From UBA1876 sp964515395 (lineage in GTDB: Bacteria; Synergistota; Synergistia; Synergistales; Thermovirgaceae): a stretch of 20,358 nucleotides of DNA. Below, piece by piece: positions 8,114 through 14,827 of this stretch (positions are counted from its first letter, which is position 1; the number at the start of each line of letters is the position of its first letter). Position numbers and translations under genes: made by a program. Where the stretch lies: the NCBI GenBank assembly GCA_964515395.1, contig CAZERC010000026.1:1-20358 (forward strand), written 5' to 3'. A model generated the notes under the pieces. That model had not been told where the DNA came from, ran no database searches, and worked only from the letters and a program-made list of their open reading frames with translations.

Positions 8114-9391
8114 ATGGAAGGACTCCAGAAATGGATGGTGGAACTCCGCAGGGATTTACACCGGTACGCAGAAGCGGGCTGGTTCGAATTCAGGACGACT
8201 TCCGTAATCGCTGAGACCCTCGAGGAATTGGGATACGAGGTCCTGGTGGGGAAGGAAATCATCGAGGAAGAAAACGTCATGGGTCGTGACGAGCCGGCGA
8301 TATCCGGACAGAAAAAGCGCGCCCTCGACCAGGGAGCCAGGGAGAAATGGCTCCAAAGGATGGGCGACTACACGGGGGCTCTCGGCATTCTCGAAACCGG
8401 GAAGCCGGGGCCCGTGGTGACATTGCGTTTCGACATCGATGCCGTAGAGGTGAACGAGGTTCAGGACGAAGGCCATCGTCCATTTCGGGAGGGCTTTTCC
8501 TCGGTCAACGCCGGTGCCATGCATTCCTGCGGGCACGACGGTCACACGGCCATGGGGCTGGGCCTCGCAAAAGTCCTGGCACAGAAGAAAGGCAGTCTCA
8601 CCGGACGGGTCAATCTGATCTTCCAGCCTGCCGAGGAAGGTGCGCGGGGAGCGAAGGCGATTGTAGAAAAGGGTCTTCTCGATGACACGGACTTCTTCGT
8701 CGGGATGCACCTGGGACTGGGAAATCCCACCGGCATGATTGCAGCAGGTGCCACGGGGTTCCTCTGCACCACGAAACTCGACATCAAATTCCACGGCAGG
8801 TCTTCCCATGCGGGAGTGGCGCCCCATGAAGGCCGAAATGCACTGCTTGCCGCCGCCAACGCCGCCTTGAACATGCATGCCATCGCACCTCACGGAAAGG
8901 GTGCGTCGCGGGTCAACGTCGGTATTCTCGAGGCCGGAGAAGGGCGCAACGTCATCCCCCCCGCCGCGTTCATGAAAGCCGAAACCCGGGGTGAGACGGA
9001 GGACATTGACTCCTACATGTTCGACCGGGCTTCGAAGGTCGTGTCGTCGAGTGCGGCGATGTATGAGGTGGATTACGACATCAAAATCCAGGGCAGGGGA
9101 ATCGCGGCTGACAGTGATGAAGAAATGATCGATCTGGTGGAAAAGGCGGCTTCCGGTGTCGAGACGATAACGGAAGTCAGGCGGTACGGAAAGCTCGGCG
9201 GCAGCGAGGATGCCACCTGGATGATGCAAAGGGTCCAGGAAAGAGGCGGAAAGGCCGTCTATTATTTACTGGGATCCGATATTTCGGCCGGGCACCACAA
9301 TGAGTATTTCGATTTCGACGAATCCTGTCTGTCCACGGGAGTCCAGATCCTGGCAGACCTTGTCGACCGGGCGCGTGCAGGGAAAAATTAG
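8114..9391 (+). CDS. M20D amidohydrolase, AbgA-like (p-aminobenzoyl-glutamate hydrolase subunit A-like)
   Basis: M20D-family metallohydrolase of 425 residues that would cleave an N-acyl bond to an amino acid. The N-terminus has the AbgA-type pattern LRRDLHRYAEAGW-EFRT followed by LEELGYEV. Metal-binding residues are present: the H137-S-C139-G-H141-D-G-H motif with the M20D cysteine, E174/E175 (PAEEGA), H199 (GMHLG) and H394-H395 near the C-terminus. The central lid domain carries GRSSHAGVAPHEGRNAL. ATG 8114 has GGAGG within the end of the preceding gene. E. coli AbgA works with AbgB and AbgT. Neither partner is here, so a different substrate, perhaps the product or a relative of the upstream carbamoylase substrate, is more likely. 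The gene ends 16 bases before the metNIQ promoter, and no separate terminator precedes that promoter. Confidence 0.92.
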   Translation: MEGLQKWMVELRRDLHRYAEAGWFEFRTTSVIAETLEELGYEVLVGKEIIEEENVMGRDEPAISGQKKRALDQGAREKWLQRMGDYTGALGILETGKPGPVVTLRFDIDAVEVNEVQDEGHRPFREGFSSVNAGAMHSCGHDGHTAMGLGLAKVLAQKKGSLTGRVNLIFQPAEEGARGAKAIVEKGLLDDTDFFVGMHLGLGNPTGMIAAGATGFLCTTKLDIKFHGRSSHAGVAPHEGRNALLAAANAALNMHAIAPHGKGASRVNVGILEAGEGRNVIPPAAFMKAETRGETEDIDSYMFDRASKVVSSSAAMYEVDYDIKIQGRGIAADSDEEMIDLVEKAASGVETITEVRRYGKLGGSEDATWMMQRVQERGGKAVYYLLGSDISAGHHNEYFDFDESCLSTGVQILADLVDRARAGKN

Positions 9392-9407
9392 TCTGAATAT
9401 TCTATCG

Positions 9408-9436
9408 TTGACATGGCGGCGGAACTTGGTTAACAT
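9408..9436 (+). promoter_or_regulatory. Sigma-70 promoter for metNIQ
   Basis: A perfect TTGACA (9408-9413), a 17-base spacer and TAACAT (9431-9436) predict a start near 9443. This gives a leader of about 240 bases before metN, far longer than a simple ribosome-binding region needs. Confidence 0.78.
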
Positions 9437-9487
9437 ACTTGCCAACCTCGGGGGCGAGGCCCCCGACAGGAAAGAGTGGTTGCGAAA

Positions 9488-9577
9488 GTGAAACGGACGA
9501 CGGCACCGGCAGCAGTTACCAGCACCATGATGATGTGCATGTGCGGCGGTCCCCCTGGGGTGATCGGCGCAGCTTGA
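9488..9577 (+). CDS. metNIQ leader peptide, 29 residues, with MMMCMC control run
   Basis: Short frame starting at GTG 9488 (MKRTTAP...) and ending at TGA 9575-9577. Codons 14-19, at 9527-9544, read Met-Met-Met-Cys-Met-Cys, followed by GGPPG and a short tail. A weak purine-rich element (AAAGAG, 9471-9476) lies 11 bases before the GTG. The first ATG of the run (9527) could be an alternative start but has no Shine-Dalgarno. The peptide probably has no function of its own. Its role would be to sense charged tRNA-Met or tRNA-Cys. Six sulfur-amino-acid codons in a row directly upstream of a methionine transporter and a terminator are unlikely to be chance. Confidence 0.6.
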   Translation: MKRTTAPAAVTSTMMMCMCGGPPGVIGAA

Positions 9578-9601
9578 TGCTGCCGTCGTAAGACCTTTCA
9601 G

Positions 9602-9640
9602 GCCGGGACCTTCATTTTATTGAGGGTCCCGGCTTTTTTT
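9602..9640 (+). terminator. Leader terminator upstream of metN
   Basis: A perfect 9-bp GC-rich stem (9602-9610 with 9625-9633) encloses a 14-nt loop and runs straight into seven T residues at 9634-9640. It ends 45 bases before the metN ATG. It sits inside the leader of metNIQ, so it most likely acts as the conditional terminator. It would also stop read-through from the upstream hydrolase pair. Confidence 0.88.
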
Positions 9641-9685
9641 ATGTCTTTTGGCCGCGGTGCGGCGGATATTCCGGAGGTGCGGAGC

Positions 9686-10699
9686 ATGATCGAAATCAAA
9701 AACGTTGGTAAGACGTTCAATTCCGGAGGGAAAGGGCTTGAAGCCCTCAGGGACATTTCCCTCCATATCAAAGCGGGCGAGATCTTCGGCATCATCGGCC
9801 TCAGCGGGGCGGGGAAATCCACCTTGCTTCGGGCCGTCAACCGGCTTGGCGAACCCGATTCGGGAGAGATTATCCTGGGCGGAACGGACGTGACGAAGCT
9901 GGGGCCGGGTGAACTTCGAAGCCTCAGGAGGAAAGTTGGCATGATCTTCCAGCACTTCAACCTTCTGTCGTCACGGACGGTTTCAGGCAACGTGGCCTTC
10001 GCCCTCGAGGTTGGCAAATGGCCCAGAAAGGACATATCCCGGAGGGTGGCTGAGATGCTCGAACTCGTGGGGCTCTCGGACAAGGCCGACAGCTACCCTT
10101 CCCAGCTGAGCGGGGGACAGAAGCAGCGCGTCGGCATCGCCAGGGCCCTGGCCAACAAGCCCTCGGTTTTGCTGAGCGACGAGGCGACGAGTGCCCTCGA
10201 TCCCAAGACCACCCAGTCCATCCTGGCTCTGCTCGAGGATATCAACAGGAAGATGGGCATCACCGTCGTTCTCGTGACCCACGAAATGGGTGTCATCCGG
10301 CAGATCTGCCACAGGGTGGCCGTCCTCGAAGCGGGAAAGGTGGCTGAAATTGGAAACGTCAGGGATGTGTTCATGAGGCCCGGGTCCCGCACGGCCAGAG
10401 AACTGTTGAGCCATCTTCCGCGGATGAGCTACGACGTGGACAAGCTCCCCAAGGAGCCCGGAAAGCCGGTGGTGACCTTTTCCTTCAACGGGGGGACGGC
10501 GGACCAGCCCATCATATCTAGGGCGATCAAAACGACGGGGGCGGAAATCAACATTCTTTCCGGCGAAATCGACAACCTTCCCGCATCACAGGTGGGAAGC
10601 CTGACGGTTCAGCTTGCCGGGACCGAAGAGGAGATCGCCGGTGCCCTGTCGTATATCCGTTCGCAAAACGTGGAAACCGAGGTGATCTGGAATGGATAA
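9686..10699 (+). CDS. metN: D/L-methionine ABC transporter ATP-binding protein MetN
   Basis: ATPase subunit of the methionine importer, 337 residues from ATG 9686. GGAGG lies eight bases upstream; the frame continues upstream through the leader terminator, but that extension is not credible. Walker A is GLSGAGKST (38-46), the signature LSGGQ is at 141-145 and Walker B ends at D165-E166. After the ATPase domain, the last 75 or so residues form the NIL/ACT-like domain typical of MetN (KPVVTFSFNGG...). In this family that domain binds methionine and inhibits transport when internal methionine is high. The stop overlaps the metI start by eight bases. Expression is probably controlled by the leader attenuator. 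Confidence 0.96.
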   Translation: MIEIKNVGKTFNSGGKGLEALRDISLHIKAGEIFGIIGLSGAGKSTLLRAVNRLGEPDSGEIILGGTDVTKLGPGELRSLRRKVGMIFQHFNLLSSRTVSGNVAFALEVGKWPRKDISRRVAEMLELVGLSDKADSYPSQLSGGQKQRVGIARALANKPSVLLSDEATSALDPKTTQSILALLEDINRKMGITVVLVTHEMGVIRQICHRVAVLEAGKVAEIGNVRDVFMRPGSRTARELLSHLPRMSYDVDKLPKEPGKPVVTFSFNGGTADQPIISRAIKTTGAEINILSGEIDNLPASQVGSLTVQLAGTEEEIAGALSYIRSQNVETEVIWNG

Positions 10700-11348
10700 T
10701 CTGGCCGAGCTCGCGGGACTGCTTGCGACCCCGACGTGGGAAACGCTTTACATGGTTTTCTTTTCGACCCTTTTCGCGACACTGATGGGGTTCCCCCTGG
10801 GAATCGTCCTGGTGGTGTCCGAAAAGGACGGAATCCTCGAGAACGAATATCTGTATCGCGTGTTGGACGGGATCGTCAACGTCTTGCGGTCCTTCCCGTT
10901 CATCATCCTGATGATCGTTCTCTTTCCCCTCTCCAGGTTCGTGGTGGGTACCACCATCGGGACCACGGCCTCCATCGTCCCCCTGGCGATCGCCGCCGCT
11001 CCCTTCGTGGCGAGAGTAGTGGAGAGCGCTCTCAAGGAGGTCGACCACGGTCTGGTAGAGGCGGCGGTCTCCATGGGAAGCAGCCCGAAAGAGATCATCT
11101 TCAAGGTCCTTGTCCCGGAGGCGTTACCTTCCCTGGTGCTGGGGGAGACGCTGACGGTGATCAACATCATCGGTTATTCGGCCATGGCCGGAGCCATTGG
11201 GGGGGGTGGTTTGGGTGATCTCGCCGTTCGTTATGGATTCCACCGTTTCCAGACGGATGTTCTGATCGCGGCCGTCATCGTGATCATCGTGATGGTCCAG
11301 GCGATCCAGGGCGCGGGAAACGCTCTCGCGCGCCGGGTTTCTCACTGA
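10692..11348 (+). CDS. metI: Methionine ABC transporter permease MetI
   Basis: Inner-membrane channel subunit, 218 residues, the usual MetI length, with about five membrane helices. The cytoplasmic coupling loop carries the binding-protein-dependent permease EAA motif (EAAVSMGSSPKEIIFK, then PEALPSL). The ATG overlaps the end of metN, and GAGG lies nine bases upstream within metN, so translation is coupled. It would form a homodimer with two MetN subunits. Confidence 0.96.
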   Translation: MDNLAELAGLLATPTWETLYMVFFSTLFATLMGFPLGIVLVVSEKDGILENEYLYRVLDGIVNVLRSFPFIILMIVLFPLSRFVVGTTIGTTASIVPLAIAAAPFVARVVESALKEVDHGLVEAAVSMGSSPKEIIFKVLVPEALPSLVLGETLTVINIIGYSAMAGAIGGGGLGDLAVRYGFHRFQTDVLIAAVIVIIVMVQAIQGAGNALARRVSH

Positions 11349-11400
11349 AATTGAAACCTGAAATCTGAAGATATCTTTATCTGTTGGAGGAATGATGAGA

Positions 11401-12198
11401 ATGAAAAAACGTACGATTCTTGCGCTTTTGGTGTTTGCCCTGTTCGCCGTTGCCGCCGGACCAGTGGCGGCCTCTGCCGGTGACGTGCTCAAGATAGGGG
11501 CCACGCCCGTCCCCCATGCGGAGATCCTCTATTTCATCAAGGACGATGTGGCCGCTGACGGGGTCGATCTCGAGGTCATCGAGTTCACCGATTACGTCAA
11601 GCCCAATCTGGCCCTGAACGACGGCGAGCTGGACGCCAATTTTTTCCAGCACCTTCCGTACCTGGAGGATTTCAACGCCACACACGGGACGAAGCTCGTT
11701 TCCGTAGGGACAGTTCACGTGGAGCCCCTGGGGCTTTACTCCGAAAAGGTGAAGTCCGTGGAGGATCTCGAAAAGGGGGCACTCGTCGCCATCCCCAGCG
11801 ACAGCGTCAACGGGGCCAGGGCCCTGCTCTTGCTGGAGGCAAATGGACTGATCGTTGTGGATGATGAGGCGGGGCTCGCCGCGACGGAGCGTGACATCGT
11901 GGAAAACCCGAAAAAGCTCAAGTTCAAGGCCATTGAGGCCGCCCAGCTTCCCAGGGTGCTTCCCGACGTCGACGGGGCCGTCATCAACGGCAACTATGCC
12001 CTCGAGGCGGGCTTCAACCCCGCGGAGGATGCCATCCTTCTCGAAGGCGAAGAGTCCCCTTATGCCAACATCCTTGTCGTTCGTGAAGGCGACGAGGAGG
12101 ACGAGCGTATCGCCGTGGTGCTGAAGCACCTGCAATCGCAGAAAGTGGCCGATTTCATCCTGTCGAAGTACGAAGGCGGCGTGGTGCCGGCATTCTAG
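11401..12198 (+). CDS. metQ: Methionine-binding protein MetQ (NlpA family)
   Basis: Periplasmic methionine receptor, 265 residues. Family motifs are clear: KIGATPVPHAEIL, EFTDYVKPN-AL, DANFFQHLPYL and the later NGNYAL segment. Three in-frame ATGs occur at 11392, 11395 and 11401. The GGAGG at 11386-11390 is best placed (ten bases) for 11401, giving MKKRTI. The signal peptide core runs to about residue 20 and ends with ASA. Unlike most MetQ proteins it has no lipobox cysteine, so the receptor should be soluble or held by its uncleaved signal rather than lipid-anchored. It ends the metNIQ operon, 52 bases after metI. Confidence 0.95.
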   Translation: MKKRTILALLVFALFAVAAGPVAASAGDVLKIGATPVPHAEILYFIKDDVAADGVDLEVIEFTDYVKPNLALNDGELDANFFQHLPYLEDFNATHGTKLVSVGTVHVEPLGLYSEKVKSVEDLEKGALVAIPSDSVNGARALLLLEANGLIVVDDEAGLAATERDIVENPKKLKFKAIEAAQLPRVLPDVDGAVINGNYALEAGFNPAEDAILLEGEESPYANILVVREGDEEDERIAVVLKHLQSQKVADFILSKYEGGVVPAF

Positions 12199-12212
12199 AA
12201 AGACCCGACCTG

Positions 12213-12263
12213 CCTGCCGGAAGGGACACTAGAGCGCGTCCCGGCTTTTGCCCTTCCGGTAGG
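12213..12263. terminator. Convergent terminator region between metQ and the rbsC-type gene
   Basis: Two nested dyads overlap here. A 13-base inverted repeat (12213-12225 with 12251-12263, one mismatch) spans the stop of the minus-strand permease. Within it, GCCG plus GGAC (12216-12219 and 12224-12227) pair with GTCCCGGC (12238-12245), followed by TTTT in the plus direction, which suits metQ termination. A convincing T-tract for the minus-strand operon is not visible. Confidence 0.55.
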
Positions 12264-13188
12264 CGCCTTTGAAATACATGTCCAGGACCACGGCACCGAC
12301 GAAGACCGCCCCCTTGATGACCTGCTGAAGGTAGCTGGAAATCTCCAAAAGCCGCAGGCCGTTGTCGAGGAAACCCATGATCAGGATCCCTGTCATGGTT
12401 CCCCTGATGGATCCCACACCCCCGAAAAGGCTCGTCCCTCCCAGGACGACGGAAGCGATCACGTCGAGTTCGAGCCCCGTGCCAATGCTTGGCTGGGCGC
12501 TCCAGAGGCGCCCCACCATGAGGAGTCCCGCCAGACCGGCGGTAATCCCGCTGATTGCGTATACGGTTATGGTGACAGCTCCGGTGTGTATGCCCGCGAA
12601 GTGGGCTGCCTCGAGGTTGTCCCCTACGGCATAAACGCCTGTTCCGAAGGCGGTGAACCGTAGCGTGAACCAGGCGGCCACCGCACAGGCGATCAGGATA
12701 AATCCGGAGACGGGAAATCCCAGAAAGGCGGCCCATCCGGCATAGTTGAAAGCCGGGGAGGTTCCTGAAACGGGGTTGCCCTGGGTAAGGAGCAGGGTAA
12801 GTCCGCGGGCGGCGGCCATCATGGCCAGGGTGGCCATGAAGGGCGGGACCCTTCCCCACTGGACGAGGATCCCCGAGACCAGTCCGCACATGCCCCCGGC
12901 AAGAATGGCGAGAACCCATGCCGCATGCCAGGGCAGTCCGGCATTGACGTTGAGCCACGCCCCCAGGGCACCCGAAAGGGCAACCACGCTTCCGACGGAA
13001 AGATCGATCCCGCCGGTGAGGATGACGAAGGTCATGCCCACGGCGCAAGTGCCCATGACGGCCGCCTGGCCGATGACATTGGCGATGTTGGAGGGTTGAA
13101 GCACATCGGAGTTGCTGAAAGCCAAAAAAGCCAGGAGAGCGGCGAGCACGACAATGTTGCCGTGCTTTCTCCAGTTAAAGGCGGGCAT
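12229..13188 (-). CDS. rbsC: Ribose-type ABC transporter permease 1 (RbsC family)
   Basis: Inner-membrane permease of a carbohydrate ABC importer of the RbsC/AraH/XylH family, 319 residues with 8-10 hydrophobic segments. The family hallmark GMTFVILTGGIDLSVGS is present near residues 53-69, along with VLGGTSLFGGVGS-RGT near the coupling region. An in-frame GTG at 13197 exists, but GGGAGGT sits seven bases before ATG 13188, so I use the ATG (MPAFNW). The start overlaps the rbsA stop by 14 bases, so the two are translationally coupled. A second, clearly different RbsC-type permease lies in the plus-strand half of the cluster. Confidence 0.94.
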   Translation of the reverse strand: MPAFNWRKHGNIVVLAALLAFLAFSNSDVLQPSNIANVIGQAAVMGTCAVGMTFVILTGGIDLSVGSVVALSGALGAWLNVNAGLPWHAAWVLAILAGGMCGLVSGILVQWGRVPPFMATLAMMAAARGLTLLLTQGNPVSGTSPAFNYAGWAAFLGFPVSGFILIACAVAAWFTLRFTAFGTGVYAVGDNLEAAHFAGIHTGAVTITVYAISGITAGLAGLLMVGRLWSAQPSIGTGLELDVIASVVLGGTSLFGGVGSIRGTMTGILIMGFLDNGLRLLEISSYLQQVIKGAVFVGAVVLDMYFKGAYRKGKSRDAL

Positions 13189-14677
13189 TGTTCCCACCTC
13201 CCGCGGCTGCCAGCATGATCTTTTCGCTGGTTGCCTCGGCGCTGCTGAAAGTTGCAGTCATGCGCCCTTGACGCATGACCACGATGCGGTCGCTCATTCC
13301 CAGGATTTCGGGGAGTTCCGAGGAAATCATGATGATGGCCATTCCCTCCCGGGTCAACCGGTTCATGAGATGGTGGATTTCTGCCTTGGCCCCCACGTCG
13401 ATACCTCGGGTCGGCTCGTCGAGGATCAGGATCTTCGGGGTGACGCTGAGGCCCTTGGCGATGGCCACTTTCTGCTGATTTCCCCCCGAGAGGTTGTTCA
13501 CTTGCTGGTCCAGGGATGCAAACCGGACGTTGAGTTCGCTCGTGAGTCGCTCGGCTTCATTCCGTTGCCTTTTCCGGTTCACGAAGAAACGGCCCAACAG
13601 GTGCCTCACAAGCTGGAGTACCGTGGCGTTGCTTTCTACGGAGCGATTGAGGAAAAGGCCCTGGAGCTTCCTGTCTTCCGGGACCAAAAAAAGTCCGAGA
13701 TCGAGGGCGTCGGCAGGGCGCTCTATGGATGCGTTCTCTCCCATGATGCGAATGTGTCCCTTTTGGAAGGGTTCAAGACCGAAGAGACAGCGCGCCACAT
13801 TGCTCCGGCCGCTTCCTACCAGACCGGAAAACCCGAGTATTTCTCCCTCCAGGACCTTGAAAGAAATGTCTTCCAGCACACCCTGCCTGGAAAGTCCGTC
13901 GACTTCGAGAGCCACACCACCGGGTTGCGGAGCCTCCCGGGGAAACAGGTTTTCAACGCTGCGTCCCACCATGAGGCGGACGATGTCTTCCTCGCTGAAA
14001 TCGGTGATGGGTCCGCCACCTGCGTAAGTCCCGTCACGAAGCACCGAAACCGTATCGGCAATCCGGAAAACTTCCTCAAGGCGATGGGAGATGTAGATGA
14101 TTCCCACACCTTGTTCACGGAGTTCCCCTATGAGGGAAAAGAGGGTCTCCGTCTCTTGGCTCGAGAGGCTTGACGTGGGTTCATCCATGGCCAGAATACG
14201 CACGTTCAGCGAAAGAGCCTTGGCGATTTCCGCCAGCTGCTGTTCGCCTGTCGTCAACGTTCCCGTTTCACGACCGGCGTCGAAAGAGGCGTGGACACGA
14301 TCGAGGATGTGCTGTGCTTCCTTGTACATGGTGGACCGGTCGAGAAAAGGGCCCCTTCGAGGTTCCCGGCCGAGAAAGATGTTTTCGGCCACGGTGAGGT
14401 GTGGCGCCAGGCTGAGCTCCTGGTGGATGACGGCGATTCCCGCTTCGAGTGCGTTTTTGGGGCTTTTCCACTCCACCCGATTGCCGTCCAGGCGGATTTC
14501 GCCCGCATCGGGCCTGTGGATCCCCGAAAGTATCTTGATGAGCGTCGACTTCCCCGCCCCGTTTTCCCCCACCAGGGCGTGGACTTCACCGGTTCCGACG
14601 CTGAAGGCGATGTCATCGAGGGCATGGACGCCGGGGAAATACTTGTGGATTCCCTTCACGCCGAGAAGTTCTTTCAA
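13175..14677 (-). CDS. rbsA: Ribose ABC transporter ATP-binding protein RbsA (two fused ATPase domains)
   Basis: Energy subunit with two tandem ABC domains, 500 residues, standard RbsA length. Domain 1 has a Walker A GENGAGKST (37-45), the signature-like LTTGEQQ and Walker B ending MDEPTSSL. Domain 2 has the degenerate Walker A VGSGRSN, normal for this family, an intact LSGGNQQK and LDEPTRGIDVG. The start is the TTG at 14677 with GGAAGGA about nine bases upstream. The nearby ATG is in another frame. It is the only ATPase gene in the ribose cluster, so it probably energises both permeases. It is the first gene of the minus-strand half, reading away from rbsK. No convincing minus-strand promoter could be fixed in the 150-base gap. 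Confidence 0.96.
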   Translation of the reverse strand: MKELLGVKGIHKYFPGVHALDDIAFSVGTGEVHALVGENGAGKSTLIKILSGIHRPDAGEIRLDGNRVEWKSPKNALEAGIAVIHQELSLAPHLTVAENIFLGREPRRGPFLDRSTMYKEAQHILDRVHASFDAGRETGTLTTGEQQLAEIAKALSLNVRILAMDEPTSSLSSQETETLFSLIGELREQGVGIIYISHRLEEVFRIADTVSVLRDGTYAGGGPITDFSEEDIVRLMVGRSVENLFPREAPQPGGVALEVDGLSRQGVLEDISFKVLEGEILGFSGLVGSGRSNVARCLFGLEPFQKGHIRIMGENASIERPADALDLGLFLVPEDRKLQGLFLNRSVESNATVLQLVRHLLGRFFVNRKRQRNEAERLTSELNVRFASLDQQVNNLSGGNQQKVAIAKGLSVTPKILILDEPTRGIDVGAKAEIHHLMNRLTREGMAIIMISSELPEILGMSDRIVVMRQGRMTATFSSAEATSEKIMLAAAGGGNNARL

Positions 14678-14725
14678 GGACGGTCATCCTTCCCATTGAG
14701 AAGCCGTGAAAAGCCTGGCATAGTA

Positions 14726-14754
14726 TTATCAAAAGGGCTTACAATAGCTATAGT
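14726..14754 (+). promoter_or_regulatory. Promoter for the rbsK-rbsD-rbsC-rbsB operon
   Basis: TTATCA (14726-14731), a 17-base spacer and TATAGT (14749-14754) predict a start near 14761 and a leader of about 67 bases. The surrounding gap is distinctly AT-richer than its neighbours. Confidence 0.6.
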
Positions 14755-14756
14755 AA
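14739..14756. promoter_or_regulatory. Candidate ribose operator (18-bp palindrome)
   Basis: TTACAATAGCTATAGTAA is palindromic at all but one symmetric pair. It covers the -10 box of the rbsK promoter, in the divergent gap between rbsA and rbsK, so one repressor could control both halves of the cluster. The CG-free core is unlike the classical LacI-family half-sites centred on CG, so the regulator class is uncertain. No regulator gene is in the window. Confidence 0.5.
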
Positions 14757-14827
14757 AGTATACCCCGTCTGCAATGACGGACAAAAACCGTTACGGGACA
14801 AAAAACGAGAAAGAGGGTGTCTGTTTT

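Larger units (their letters stand above)
9443..9640 (+). promoter_or_regulatory. metNIQ leader: probable translation-coupled transcription attenuator
   Basis: The leader RNA holds, in order: an 8-bp GC hairpin at 9448-9466 near the predicted 5' end; a short reading frame at 9488-9577 with a Met/Cys run; and a strong terminator at 9602-9640. Alternative pairings are visible. Segment 9548-9557 can pair with 9599-9610 (ten pairs with a two-base bulge), which would disrupt the terminator's left arm. Segment 9497-9505 pairs perfectly with 9581-9589 and encloses the Met/Cys codons. I saw no SAM-I, SAM-II or T-box consensus here. Ribosome stalling on Met or Cys codons could therefore decide read-through into metN. 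The architecture is seen in the sequence; the mechanism is inferred. Confidence 0.65.

Noticed and set aside
7078..8280. 400-codon minus-strand open frame
   Set aside because: Shadow of the carbamoylase-type gene. The plus-strand product has all metal ligands.
8156..9229. 357-codon minus-strand open frame
   Set aside because: Shadow of the AbgA-like gene in GC-rich sequence. No family features.
9392..9685. SAM riboswitch or T-box in the metNIQ leader
   Set aside because: Neither the SAM-I core segments nor the T-box consensus (TGG-NACC-GCG type) could be found by eye. The leader instead contains the short Met/Cys frame. A covariance-model search would settle this.
14291..14827. Long N-terminal extension of ribokinase
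   Set aside because: It is open frame antisense to rbsA plus the divergent promoter gap. Ribokinase length and N-terminal motif fit a start at 14828-14831.
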